Shown one piece after another: positions 1-7,586 of a DNA stretch of 24,740 nt. Numbering within the stretch: position 1 is the first letter of the stretch; every line of letters starts with the position of its first letter. Source of the DNA: Actinomycetota bacterium (GTDB lineage Bacteria > Actinomycetota > Thermoleophilia > RBG-16-64-13); assembly GCA_003157225.1 (NCBI GenBank), contig PMIZ01000230.1:1-24740 (forward strand), in the 5' to 3' direction. The notes beneath the pieces were generated by a model that made no database searches, was not told the DNA's origin, and saw only the letters and a list, made by a program, of their open reading frames with translations. A program made the position numbers and the translations under genes.

Positions 1-1
1 G

Positions 2-214
2 GAAGGTATCCTGCCGATCTGCGCCAGCTGCAAGAAGGTGAGGGTGGAGGAGTCCGGCTCTGATCGGCCGGGTAATTGGGTGGTGATAGAGAGCTACATC
101 AGTTCCAAGACCGAGGCCACGTTCTCTCACGGCATTTGCCCCGATTGCATGGCGAAGGTGGATTCCGAACTCATACGCCGGCCGGGAGCAATGACTGACG
201 CGCCCCCTGCCTAG
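2..214 (+). CDS. C-terminal end of a PAS/sensor-type signalling protein (partial)
   Basis: The open frame enters from the left edge and gives 70 residues before TAG. It begins EGILPICASCKKVR and contains ESYISSKTEATFSHGICPDCM. This pattern (LPICxxCKKIR, about 20 residues, then a Y[IV]xxxxxxxFSHGICPxC motif) is the well-known tail of PAS-domain, response-regulator and histidine-kinase-like signalling proteins in many bacteria. The four cysteines (two CxxC pairs) probably bind a metal. The upstream domains lie outside the window, so the exact protein class cannot be told. The last 14 residues, after MAKVDSELIRR, look unstructured. The gene converges on the minus-strand dehydrogenase that ends 12 bases further on. 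Confidence 0.75.
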   Translation, partial: EGILPICASCKKVRVEESGSDRPGNWVVIESYISSKTEATFSHGICPDCMAKVDSELIRRPGAMTDAPPA

Positions 215-226
215 GCTGAACGTTTT

Positions 227-1030
227 CTAGATCGCCAGACCCCCGTCCACGGGGACGATGGCCCCGGTGATGAACGAGGCTGCATCTGAGCAAAGCCACA
301 GGACGGCCTCACCCATGTCATCTTCGGGATCACCCATCCTGCCCAAGGGAACACCCTCGGTCATCCGCTCCCGCATGCCTTCCATCGACGAGCAGATATT
401 GTCCGAAAGCATGGTCCGCGCGATGGGGCCGGGGCACACGCAGTTGACCCGGATACCGAACTGAGCTCCTTCGAGGGCCGCCACCTTGGTGAGAGCCACG
501 AGGCCGGTCTTGGTAGAGCCATAGGCGGCGAAGCCACGGATCTGGCGGAACGCTTGGGCCGAAGCGCAGTTGACGATGGCACCCCTCCCCTGCTTGATCA
601 TCTGCCTCATCTCGTACTTCAGGCAGAGGTACGCGCCGGTAAGGTTCACATCCAGGTGCCGCAACCACAGCTCGGTGGACGATTCTGTGATGGGTTCTAT
701 CGGGATGCGCACCGCGTCTGGACCGACACCCGCATTGTTGTAGGCGAAATCGAGCGAGCCGTGCAGCTCGACCGTCTTTGCCACCATCGCCTCGACGTCG
801 CTCTCTCTGGAGACGTCGCACTTGACGAACGTGGCTTCTCCTCCGGCTTCCCTGATGAGGCGGACCGTCTCGTGCCCGCCTTCGATGTTGATCCCATCGG
901 TGACGATCACCTTCGCCCCTTCGCGGGCGAATACGATAGCAGCGCCCCTTCCGATGCCCGAGGCCGCCCCGGTCACCACCGCCACCTTGCCTTCGATGCC
1001 CATTCGGTTGTTCTCACCGTACCGCTTCAT
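227..1030 (-). CDS. SDR-family NAD(P)-dependent oxidoreductase
   Basis: A classical short-chain dehydrogenase/reductase of 267 residues, probably cytosolic, oxidising or reducing an alcohol/carbonyl substrate that cannot be named. Numbered from the chosen start, the cofactor motif TGAASGIG is at 20-27, an acidic residue after VIVT at 45 suggests NAD(H) preference, and NNAG is at 98-101. The catalytic set is Ser157, Tyr170 and Lys174 (YGSTK), and the end (ITGAIVPVDGG) is typical. The start at 1030 is chosen because a strong AGGGGAGG ribosome site sits just before that ATG; another ATG at 1003 (MGIEGK) begins exactly at the domain and has only a weak GGTGAG. It lies 66 bases after the small membrane protein gene on the same strand, so the two may be cotranscribed. 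Confidence 0.9.
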   Translation of the reverse strand: MKRYGENNRMGIEGKVAVVTGAASGIGRGAAIVFAREGAKVIVTDGINIEGGHETVRLIREAGGEATFVKCDVSRESDVEAMVAKTVELHGSLDFAYNNAGVGPDAVRIPIEPITESSTELWLRHLDVNLTGAYLCLKYEMRQMIKQGRGAIVNCASAQAFRQIRGFAAYGSTKTGLVALTKVAALEGAQFGIRVNCVCPGPIARTMLSDNICSSMEGMRERMTEGVPLGRMGDPEDDMGEAVLWLCSDAASFITGAIVPVDGGLAI

Positions 1031-1096
1031 GGTCCTCCCCTGCATGGCTCTTTGCGGAGTTAATGGCTCCCCGGTCCTCGCGGATCGACGCTCCGG

Positions 1097-1267
1097 TTAC
1101 TGCGTGATAGGTCGTCTTCCTTGTTGCTCGGCCGTTTGAAAGAAACCGGACTCGTCCCTGAGAGTGCTATGAGCCCCAAGAAGGACGGCCCTGGGCACCA
1201 GCAGAGCGAGCCCGATCAGCACGAGAAACGCACCAACAACTATCGCTACTATCTTCCTCGGACGCAT
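1097..1267 (-). CDS. Small single-pass membrane protein, possibly a truncated copy of a larger family
   Basis: An ORF of 56 residues with a good ribosome site (GGAGGG before ATG) that begins MRPRKIVAIVVGAFLVLIGL. There is a basic N-terminus, one hydrophobic segment at about residues 6-31, and a short outside part containing RDESGFF. The N-terminus and the RDxxGFF sequence resemble, from memory, a longer actinobacterial membrane protein family (about 200 residues) whose members start MRPGRI and continue RDDDGFFTT. Here the frame stops 15 residues after GFF. It may therefore be a relic with the C-terminal domain lost, or a genuine short protein. It sits between the aldo/keto reductase and the SDR gene, all on the minus strand. 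Confidence 0.5.
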   Translation of the reverse strand: MRPRKIVAIVVGAFLVLIGLALLVPRAVLLGAHSTLRDESGFFQTAEQQGRRPITQ

Positions 1268-1356
1268 CCCGGCCCTCCTAAGGTGCTGGACGCATTAGGT
1301 CTACTCCGATGTTATCGCGCCGAACGAAGCCGAGGTGCGTCGGTCAATCCGCGAAA

Positions 1357-1379
1357 CTGGGCGACGCCTCCCCGCCCAG
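1357..1379 (-). terminator. Hairpin just after the aldo/keto reductase gene
   Basis: CTGGGCG and CGCCCAG form a perfect 7-bp GC-rich stem with a 9-base loop, 5 bases beyond the stop of the aldo/keto reductase. On the minus strand it is followed only by TTT, so it is a weak intrinsic terminator candidate. If it works, the small membrane protein and SDR genes would need their own promoter. Confidence 0.35.
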
Positions 1380-1383
1380 GCTC

Positions 1384-2361
1384 TCAGCCCCCGATATCGA
1401 GGCTCGCAAGGGCCGCGGCGATGGCCGCCAATTCCGGCTTAACCAGCACGATGTCGCCCGCGGCTGCGTTCTCGAGAGCCTGCCGCGGGGTGCGGGCACC
1501 AACCAGTGCATGGGTCAGTCCCGGCTGCGCCAGTGTCCACGCGATCGCGAGCTGGGCGAAAGTGGCGTCATGGGCGTCCGCAACGGGTCGGATGTCCTCC
1601 AAGAAGGCCAGAATCTCCTTGCGTCTGCCCGCGCTGAATCTCGGGTTCGCTGCGCGCAGGTCACCCTCGGCGAGCTCCCGGTCCACGGACACCTTCCCGG
1701 TCAACAGCCCCTGCCCCAGCGGCGAGTAGGCAAGCATCGCGATGTTGTTGTGCTCACAGTAGGGAAGCTGACCTGAGTCCATACCCCGGTCCAACATGCT
1801 GTATTTCTCCTGGTCGCTGTCGACCGAGCCGCTCTCTCGGTACGCATCCATCTGCTGGACGGTGGCGTTGCTGACCCCGATAGCACGGATCTTGCCCTCC
1901 TGCTTCAGGTCCAGCAGTGCCGCCATGGTCACATCAATGGGCGTGGTCTGGTCCTGCCAGTGAGTCTGGTAGAGATCGATCACGTCGGTCTGCAGGCGCC
2001 GGAGGCTCTGCTCTACCTCGTACCGAACCGATTCGGGTCCGAGGTACTTGTGGACGGGTTTGCCCAGTTCATCGAAGAAGTGGGTGCCCTTTTCGGTATG
2101 CCAAACCAAGCCACATTTGGTGGCCAGAACGACTTCGTCACGCCGTCCCCGGATGGCCTTGCCAACGATCTCCTCGGAACGACCCAGCCCGTAGGCGGGA
2201 GCCGTGTCTATCAAAGTGATGCCGGCATCGAGAGCCTTACGGATGGCATCCACCGAACCCTGCTCATCCGCCCCTCCCCAGAACCAGCCACCGACGGCCC
2301 ATGCTCCGAAGGCCACCACGGACGCTTCTATCCCCGACTGTCCCAAAGGCCGATATCTCAT
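1384..2361 (-). CDS. Aldo/keto reductase
   Basis: A 325-residue NADPH-type aldo/keto reductase, a TIM-barrel enzyme reducing aldehydes or ketones; the physiological substrate is unknown. The start MRYRPLGQSG is the standard first strand of the family. The catalytic tetrad is visible: Asp52 and Tyr57 in DTAPAYGLG, Lys82 in ATKCGL and His134 in YQTHWQD. Later, NNIAMLAYSPLGQGLLTGK and TLAQPGLTHALVGAR match the cofactor-binding C-terminal part. The reading frame stays open upstream to 2685, but that extension has no similarity to the family and lies antisense to csbD, so the ATG at 2361 (preceded by TAAGGAC) is the sensible start. It is divergent from the CsbD gene. Confidence 0.93.
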   Translation of the reverse strand: MRYRPLGQSGIEASVVAFGAWAVGGWFWGGADEQGSVDAIRKALDAGITLIDTAPAYGLGRSEEIVGKAIRGRRDEVVLATKCGLVWHTEKGTHFFDELGKPVHKYLGPESVRYEVEQSLRRLQTDVIDLYQTHWQDQTTPIDVTMAALLDLKQEGKIRAIGVSNATVQQMDAYRESGSVDSDQEKYSMLDRGMDSGQLPYCEHNNIAMLAYSPLGQGLLTGKVSVDRELAEGDLRAANPRFSAGRRKEILAFLEDIRPVADAHDATFAQLAIAWTLAQPGLTHALVGARTPRQALENAAAGDIVLVKPELAAIAAALASLDIGG

Positions 2362-2422
2362 GTCCTTATGATAGCGTGAGGCGGTTCTCGGACAAGTGCT
2401 GGCGGTTCGATTCAACAAAGGA

Positions 2423-2446
2423 GTGGTTGGCCCGACAAGGGGGTAT
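2423..2446 (+). promoter_or_regulatory. Candidate general-stress (SigB/SigF-type) promoter of the CsbD gene
   Basis: GGGTAT at 2441-2446, followed by C, is a perfect -10 element for the SigB/SigF stress sigma group. It lies 36 bases before the CsbD ATG. A poor -35 match (GTGGTT, 2423-2428) has a 12-base spacer. CsbD in Bacillus is known as a SigB-controlled general stress gene, which is why this was looked for. The -35 weakness keeps confidence low. Confidence 0.35.
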
Positions 2447-2481
2447 CTCACTTGAAACGGATGATTTGGAGAGGAGACCCC

Positions 2482-2652
2482 ATGGCCGGCAAAGCAGACC
2501 AAACAAAGGGCCGTATCAAGAAGGCGGTCGCTGAGCTGACGGGCGACGAGAACCTGAAGCGCGAAGGCGAGATCGACGAAGCCAGCGGCAAAGTCAAGGG
2601 AGCAACCGAGAAAGTCGCGAGCAAAGCTCGGGCAGCGGTGCGCAAGAAGTAG
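2482..2652 (+). CDS. CsbD family general stress protein
   Basis: A small hydrophilic protein of 56 residues, highly charged, predicted to be flexible and helical. It begins MAGKADQTKGRIKKAVAEL and contains the family pattern of a G-x-x-K-x-x-x-G-x-x-T/D-D repeat (DQTKGRIKKAVAELTGDENLK, then GEIDEASGKVKGATEKV). CsbD/YjbJ-like proteins are abundant stress-induced proteins of unknown biochemical role. The start is placed at 2482 because GGAGAGGAG precedes it by a few bases; the ten in-frame residues upstream do not fit the family. It stands alone between the divergent aldo/keto reductase and the antiporter. Confidence 0.92.
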   Translation: MAGKADQTKGRIKKAVAELTGDENLKREGEIDEASGKVKGATEKVASKARAAVRKK

Positions 2653-2722
2653 GAAGTCACCTGAGCTTCCTCCAGTCGTCGTCACCCTGAGCGCGGCATT
2701 TCACGCACGTCTTCGCCGGTGA

Positions 2723-4060
2723 GTGATCCTGCGGTATCTTTGCGGCATCTTCATTGTGGGGTGCGGCGAGGCGACTTTGGTTTCGCCGCTTGGCCGGGCT
2801 TACCTACAACGCTCTTCAGAGGATGTCGACGGTTTGAAGCATGACGTTGGGTCGGGGGGATGGAGGTCTCGCCGGCCGATCAGAGTGATCGCGGCCTACC
2901 TGGTGATGGTCGCCGCGGCGGCAGCCATCGTCTTGTTAGTGAGGAAGTACGGCGAGACGCTCGTGGCCGGTTCTCCATCGGCACAGTCAGCCCTGGGGAG
3001 CTCCGAAGGCTCAAGTGATTGGCTCCTGCATCTTTTGATCGCTCTGGCCGCGATCATTCTGCTGGGCAATATCCTAGCCAAGCTGTTCGCGCGTATTCAT
3101 CAGCCTCCAGTCATCGGCCAGGTTGTGGCCGGGATACTTCTTGGTCCATCTCTCCTCGGCCTGCGATTCTCGGGCTGGATACTTCCGGAGTCGGTAGCTC
3201 CTCATCTAGCCGCCGTGGCGCAACTGGGGATAGTTATCTACATGTTCATGGTCGGGCTGGAACTGAACCCCTCGCTGTTGAAGAAGCGGGGCTACGCCGT
3301 ATTGGTGATCTCTCACGCCAGCATCCTGCTGCCGTTTGTGCTCGGTGTGGCCTTGGCTCTTGTCCTCTATCCGCGATTGGCCCCGAGCAATGTTGGCTTC
3401 ACCAGCTTCAGTCTCTTCATGGGTGTTGCTTTATCCATCACGGCCTTTCCGGTGCTGGCCCGAATCCTGTCTGACTACCGTTTGACCAAGACGAGACTGG
3501 GAGTGCTCGCCCTCGGCTGCGCGGCAGTTGGCGATTTCACCGCCTGGTGCCTGCTGGCCTTCGTGGTTGGAGTGGTCAAGGCGAAGGCCGGAACAGGAAT
3601 CGTAGTGATCATCGAGGCTCTTGCCTACATCAGTCTCATGTTCTTCGCAGTTCGCCCTCTTCTCACACGCTTGGTCGGCCGCTGGGAGCAAAGGGAACAT
3701 ACCGGTAGTCTTTTCGTCTCGCTGCTGTTGCTCATGCTGGCATCGGCCGCGGTGACGGAGGCCATCGGCATCCACGCCATCTTCGGCGCGTTCCTGGCCG
3801 GCGCGATCATCCCGCACGACAGCGCCGTCGCCCGACGACTGACCGGACAGTTGAAAGGGGTAGTCATGACCGTGCTGCTCCCGGCCTTCTTCGCTTTCGC
3901 GGGTTTGCAGACCCGCGTCGACCTCCTCTCGAGCTGGGCACTCTGGCTCATGTTCGGGCTCATCCTGGCGGTCGCCGTGATCGGGAAGTTCGGTGGTACC
4001 TATGCAGCCTCCCGTTTAACAGGTCTTCGACGGGTGGCGCAGCCATGCTCAGCACTCTGA
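2723..4060 (+). CDS. CPA2-type cation/proton antiporter, main part (frameshifted before the C-terminus)
   Basis: A polytopic inner-membrane monovalent cation:proton antiporter of the CPA2 (KefB-like) group. Family signatures are [49 protein letters not shown], the GDFTAW motif in the ion-binding helix region and FLAGAIIPH. About ten membrane segments precede the break. The encoded protein then reads [12 protein letters not shown] and stops, whereas the family continues into an [13 protein letters not shown] helix that is found in the +1 frame from 4045. A single-base loss around 4034-4042 would explain this. The GTG at 2723 is the earliest start; a TTG at 2834 with GAGGATG ahead is a better ribosome site, and an extra N-terminal hydrophobic segment follows it. 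Cytosolic TrkA-type domains are absent. Confidence 0.85.
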   Translation: MILRYLCGIFIVGCGEATLVSPLGRAYLQRSSEDVDGLKHDVGSGGWRSRRPIRVIAAYLVMVAAAAAIVLLVRKYGETLVAGSPSAQSALGSSEGSSDWLLHLLIALAAIILLGNILAKLFARIHQPPVIGQVVAGILLGPSLLGLRFSGWILPESVAPHLAAVAQLGIVIYMFMVGLELNPSLLKKRGYAVLVISHASILLPFVLGVALALVLYPRLAPSNVGFTSFSLFMGVALSITAFPVLARILSDYRLTKTRLGVLALGCAAVGDFTAWCLLAFVVGVVKAKAGTGIVVIIEALAYISLMFFAVRPLLTRLVGRWEQREHTGSLFVSLLLLMLASAAVTEAIGIHAIFGAFLAGAIIPHDSAVARRLTGQLKGVVMTVLLPAFFAFAGLQTRVDLLSSWALWLMFGLILAVAVIGKFGGTYAASRLTGLRRVAQPCSAL

Positions 4061-4260
4061 TGAACACACGAGGGCTTATGGAGTTGATCGTGCTCAGCGT
4101 CGGGCTGAACCTTGGCGTGATTGGTCCCGAACTCTACACGATCATGGTGCTCATGGCGCTCGCCACGACAGCGCTCACCTCCCCGGTCCTGCACAGGCTG
4201 ATGAAGCGGGCGACTCCGGCGGAGTTGGCAGAATTGCTCACCGAGGGGGAGCAGTCATGA
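4045..4260 (+). CDS. C-terminal part of the CPA2 antiporter in the shifted frame
   Basis: 71 residues carrying the last two membrane segments of the antiporter, with the hallmark [22 protein letters not shown] and then [20 protein letters not shown]. It overlaps the end of the main part by 16 bases. In a normal antiporter these residues are continuous with the preceding part, so this is the other half of a frameshifted gene. Independent translation from the ATG at 4045 is conceivable but only a poor GGGTGG lies upstream. The final stretch ([15 protein letters not shown]) is a normal short cytosolic tail. It converges on the glycosyltransferase gene 42 bases away. Confidence 0.8.
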   Translation: MLSTLMNTRGLMELIVLSVGLNLGVIGPELYTIMVLMALATTALTSPVLHRLMKRATPAELAELLTEGEQS

Positions 4261-4302
4261 CTCTGCCTGTGCGCAGCGCGGTCGCAGTTTCGACGTGAGC
4301 TG

Positions 4303-6225
4303 CTACCACATCTGGTACAGGGTGCACCAGTAGGCGTATCCGCCGTAATTCCCTGACTCGACCGATTTCCCATAGCGCTGGACCCATAGGGAGATCGAGA
4401 AGCCGCTGCCGAAGCCGCCGGTGAAGGCCCCGAGGCCGCCGAGAAGGACGTACCGCACCTGCCTCGCGTCGATCATGCGCTGGAACTGGATCAGTGTCGG
4501 CACCGGGTATGTGCCATCGAAACCACCTATGGTGAGAACAGGCTGGCCGGTGGCCAGTATCAGCGGCGCAGCGACCAGCGCTCCTTGCACCGCCACCAGG
4601 AAACTCGCAGCGCCCTTGTTCGCGAGCAGGAAGTTCACGAGCCTCTTGTCGACCTGCTCGCCAAACCTTCCAGGCTGTACGGGGGAGGATGTGCCGGAGG
4701 GCGTGGACGACTCACCTCCCGAAGCGTCTCCAGCGTCGGTTTGGAAGGCGAATCGCGTGGCAGCTTCAGGCCCGGCAGTGGCGAAGGTACCGTCGATACT
4801 CCGTGCCACGGTGCTGAGCGAGTACGCCGTCGGGCCGGCGAGAACGCAGGCGATGGCGATCGCCCCCGCGGCGATGAGAAGAGCACGGCCGCCGACCAGA
4901 CGCACAATCGTGACAAGGAGCGCTGCCGCTCCCACGATCGCCGTCACCAGGATGGCCGTCGACAACCCGGGAGCGTAGCCAGGTGTGCGGCCGAGCAGGG
5001 TGCGAGCCAGCACGGCAGTGCCGGCCACGGTGGCGGGCAGCAGCCAGGCAAGCCAACGATGCTTGCTTCCCTGGCGCCAGAGGGCCACCGTCCCGCCACC
5101 AGCCAAGGCGGCCACTGAGGGAGCGAGTATCAGGGTGTAGTACGGATGGAGCACGCCTTTCGCCATGCTGAAGATGACCAGACACGCCAGCGTCCACATA
5201 CCCCACAGCAGGTAGCCCGCTCGTGCCCGATCGGTTCGTGGTCCACGGCGTGTCCACCAGAGTCCCGCTACCAGTCCGGCCAGGGCAAGCGGGATGAGCC
5301 AGGCGATCTGTCCGCCAAACTCGTTGTTGAACAGCCGAAGCCAGCCCGGGCTACCGCTGAAGTTCGGGACCGACTCGGGCGTACCCAGATAGCCGGCACT
5401 ACGGCTGAAGACCAGGTCGAGCACAGAATTGTTCGTGCTGCCCCCGATGTATGGACGAGTAGCCTTCGGCCAGAGTTCTACGACGGCGACCCACCAGCCG
5501 CCGGCGACGACCAGGGCTCCCACCCCCGCGAGGAGCTGGAGCAGTCTGCGCGCCAACCTACGAGGACCGCAGACGAGGTAGGTCAACGCGAAGGCGGGAA
5601 GCACGATGAACGCCTCGAGCATCTTGGTGAGAAAGGCGAAACCGATGAGAACCCCGCAAAGCACCAGCTTCTGTGTGGACCCCTTCTCTAGAGCCGACCA
5701 GAGAGCCCAGGCCGCGCCCAGGAGCAGAAGGGTGAGCAACGCGTCTGGGGAGTTCAGCCGGAACATGACTACTGCCACCGGGGTGAAGGCGAAGGCGAGC
5801 GCGGCAAGGAGCGCGGCCACGTCGCCCTGCCACCGGCGCACCAGGTGGTGAAGGATGAGGACCGAAGCGACCCCGGCCAACGCCTGCGGGAGGAGGATGG
5901 TCCAACTGGAGAACCCAAAGACACGGGTGAAGAGCCCTCCCAGCCACAGCGAGGCGGGCAGCTTGTCGACGGTCATGAACGAGCTGGGATCGGACGCCCC
6001 AAAGAACCAGGCCTTCCAGCTGATGTCGCCGCTCTTCACCGCGGCGGCATAGTAGGCGTTGCCCATGCCATTGCGTGAGAGGGCCCAAGTGAGCAGCACA
6101 AGCGAGAGCACCGTGATGGCGCCGAGACCGGCCCAGGACCACCAGGGACGAGATTCGGGCCGCCAACCACTCAGGCGTGACCGCGTCCCCCCTTGTCCAG
6201 TAACGGTGCTCATCGAGCAAAGCAT
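4303..6225 (-). CDS. GT39-type polytopic membrane glycosyltransferase (ArnT/PMT-like)
   Basis: A 640-residue integral membrane glycosyltransferase of the GT-C fold, family 39 type, expected to move a sugar from a polyprenyl-phosphate donor to a protein or cell-envelope acceptor on the outer face of the membrane. The first helix (about 30-48) is followed by the actinobacterial signature NGMGNAYYAAAVKSG and FGASDPSSFMTVDKLPASLW, the loop holding the catalytic acidic residues. About a dozen hydrophobic segments follow. A Ser/Thr/Gly-rich loop (around GDASGGESSTPSGTSS) precedes the C-terminal soluble part ending YGGYAYWCTLYQMW. The start may be the ATG at 6225 or at 6213 (MSTVTGQGG); neither has a clear ribosome site. 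It is a lone minus-strand gene convergent with the antiporter. Confidence 0.88.
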   Translation of the reverse strand: MLCSMSTVTGQGGTRSRLSGWRPESRPWWSWAGLGAITVLSLVLLTWALSRNGMGNAYYAAAVKSGDISWKAWFFGASDPSSFMTVDKLPASLWLGGLFTRVFGFSSWTILLPQALAGVASVLILHHLVRRWQGDVAALLAALAFAFTPVAVVMFRLNSPDALLTLLLLGAAWALWSALEKGSTQKLVLCGVLIGFAFLTKMLEAFIVLPAFALTYLVCGPRRLARRLLQLLAGVGALVVAGGWWVAVVELWPKATRPYIGGSTNNSVLDLVFSRSAGYLGTPESVPNFSGSPGWLRLFNNEFGGQIAWLIPLALAGLVAGLWWTRRGPRTDRARAGYLLWGMWTLACLVIFSMAKGVLHPYYTLILAPSVAALAGGGTVALWRQGSKHRWLAWLLPATVAGTAVLARTLLGRTPGYAPGLSTAILVTAIVGAAALLVTIVRLVGGRALLIAAGAIAIACVLAGPTAYSLSTVARSIDGTFATAGPEAATRFAFQTDAGDASGGESSTPSGTSSPVQPGRFGEQVDKRLVNFLLANKGAASFLVAVQGALVAAPLILATGQPVLTIGGFDGTYPVPTLIQFQRMIDARQVRYVLLGGLGAFTGGFGSGFSISLWVQRYGKSVESGNYGGYAYWCTLYQMW

Positions 6226-6343
6226 TCTATCTAGAACACGTGCTTGGCAATGTGAAGAGCGGCCCGTTGCGCCTACTTGCGGCGTTCTTCACAATTGAGC
6301 CCGGTCAGCGAGACCATGCTGTCGCGCCTTTTTGCTCCCAGTC

Positions 6344-6787
6344 CTAAATGCCGGGGTCGGGAACTAGAGGTATGTTCACCTCTTCCCTCTCGTAGCTATC
6401 TGTCAACATAATCTCTACCCAAGCCAGGGGTTTGCTCACTCTCTTGAAGATCAACGGGCAGTGCGCCAGCCCCGGCGGGATGGAGATTGTGGCGGGGTTG
6501 GTGATAGTCTGCCTTTCTCCGCCTAGATAGAACCAGATCTCTGCATCGAAATCCCTGATATCACTGCAGTCGCCACCATAGAAGCTCATGATGACCGGGA
6601 ACTCATGGACATGTGGAGTGGCTTCATTGACATGCGCTTTGTTGACAATAGAGTACAAGTACTGGCATTTCGTCTTCAACTGTTCAGGAAGACACACAAA
6701 GCCACTAAACACCACTTTGCCGTCTCTTTCGAGCTGCCCGTATGGTTCTCTGATTATATGTTTGTCATACTGTGAAATCGCCACCAT
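6344..6787 (-). CDS. Small cupin-like protein, paralogue A
   Basis: A 147-residue cytosolic protein with a single cupin-like half-barrel. The metal-site signatures are PHVH (His59, His61) and the later PPGLAHCPL (His109). In between lies the family-specific block YGGDCSDIRDFDAEIWFYLGG. The paralogues at 7065-7511 and 9130-9600 share the same order of blocks, but this copy has Val65 where they have Glu six residues after the first His, so the metal site differs. The final part FKRVSKPLAWVEIM matches paralogue C. The start is supported by GGGAGG three to six bases before ATG/GTG. The catalytic or sensory role is unknown. It is divergent from paralogue B. Confidence 0.75.
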   Translation of the reverse strand: MVAISQYDKHIIREPYGQLERDGKVVFSGFVCLPEQLKTKCQYLYSIVNKAHVNEATPHVHEFPVIMSFYGGDCSDIRDFDAEIWFYLGGERQTITNPATISIPPGLAHCPLIFKRVSKPLAWVEIMLTDSYEREEVNIPLVPDPGI

Positions 6788-6927
6788 ATGCCTCCCTTTG
6801 GCATAGTCACCAGTGCACCTTCCCCGCCAGAATTGTAGCCGAACGGATACGAGACATCATGAATCGCCGCGAGCGATTGGCCTGACAGGCGTTCGACTTG
6901 CCCCCATTTCAAGCTGGACGTGGAATC

Positions 6928-6959
6928 AGTCAAGAAGCCGGACACGGCTTCGCCTGACT
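6928..6959. promoter_or_regulatory. Long imperfect inverted repeat between the divergent cupin genes
   Basis: AGTCA, one base, GAAGCC, a 6-base loop, GGCTTC, three bases, TGACT: an interrupted 5+6 bp stem in the middle of the 277-bp space between cupin paralogues A (minus) and B (plus). It could be an operator serving both genes or an RNA hairpin in the leader of gene B. No regulator is known for it. Confidence 0.35.
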
Positions 6960-7064
6960 TGACGCGCTCCAGTGGCGATGACAAAGCGGGCCAGACAACG
7001 GGCGGGATAGGGTAACGTAGGACGGCATAGAGGGATAGGCATATCGTCTTGGGGAGAATTGCTG

Positions 7065-7511
7065 ATGGCTGAGATTGGACACGGTAAGTATGTCGTAACT
7101 CAACCCAAGGAGAACCTGATAGTACCCGGCTGGGCAGGCAACTTGCAGCGGGATACCAGCACCCGCGTGATGTACCTGGACAGCGAAGTCATCAAGGGCG
7201 CTTTCTATGTAGAGTGCGTCTGGTTCTGGCCTACCACCAATAAGGACATTGCCAGCCCCGCTCCCCACATTCACAACTACGATGAGGTGATCGGCTTCTT
7301 CGGGACTGATCCCAATGACCTCAACGACCTGGGTGCTGTGATCGAGCTCTACATCGATGGCGGACGCAACGTGATGAACCAGACCTTCCTTGCTTTCGTG
7401 CCCAAGGGTGTGGTGCATTGTCCGCTCAATATCCTAGAAATCACCCGCCCGGTCTTCCATTTTGCCACTGGACAGGGAAAGGACTACGTGGGTGAATCGA
7501 ATCCGGTATAG
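7065..7511 (+). CDS. Small cupin-like protein, paralogue B
   Basis: A 148-residue member of the same family as the genes at 6344-6787 and 9130-9600. PHIHNYDE provides His68, His70 and Glu74, and PKGVVHCPL provides His118, giving a complete three-His, one-Glu cupin metal set. The family block is FFGTDPNDLNDLGAVIELYIDGG. The N-terminal half (GKYVVTQPKENLIVPGW, then a Tyr/Trp-rich strand YVECVWFWP) is equivalent to the part that reads DKHIIREPYG in copy A. The start ATG at 7065 has GGGGAGAA six bases ahead; a TTG two codons earlier is less likely. No signal peptide. The substrate is unknown. Confidence 0.78.
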   Translation: MAEIGHGKYVVTQPKENLIVPGWAGNLQRDTSTRVMYLDSEVIKGAFYVECVWFWPTTNKDIASPAPHIHNYDEVIGFFGTDPNDLNDLGAVIELYIDGGRNVMNQTFLAFVPKGVVHCPLNILEITRPVFHFATGQGKDYVGESNPV

Positions 7512-7586
7512 CCTAATGCCACACACGGGCGTGGCTCTGTTTCCACAGAAGGGTGCCGCTTTTGGAAAGCGCAAAGACTGCGGCGA

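Noticed and set aside
2653..2680. AGGAAG/CTTCCT hairpin after csbD
   Set aside because: A 6-bp stem with a 9-base loop and no U-run; it could occur by chance.
2362..2685. N-terminal extension of the aldo/keto reductase frame
   Set aside because: No similarity to the enzyme family and antisense to the well-supported csbD gene.
4025..4060. Programmed frameshifting in the antiporter gene
   Set aside because: No slippery heptamer or downstream structure is apparent; a plain indel or assembly error is simpler.
6754..6984. Minus-strand frame with KWGQVERLSGQSLAA, reminiscent of the start of heterodisulfide reductase subunit C-like iron-sulfur proteins
   Set aside because: The expected cysteine motif does not follow, the match is only about 12 residues, and the frame overlaps the cupin A start region; too little to call a remnant.
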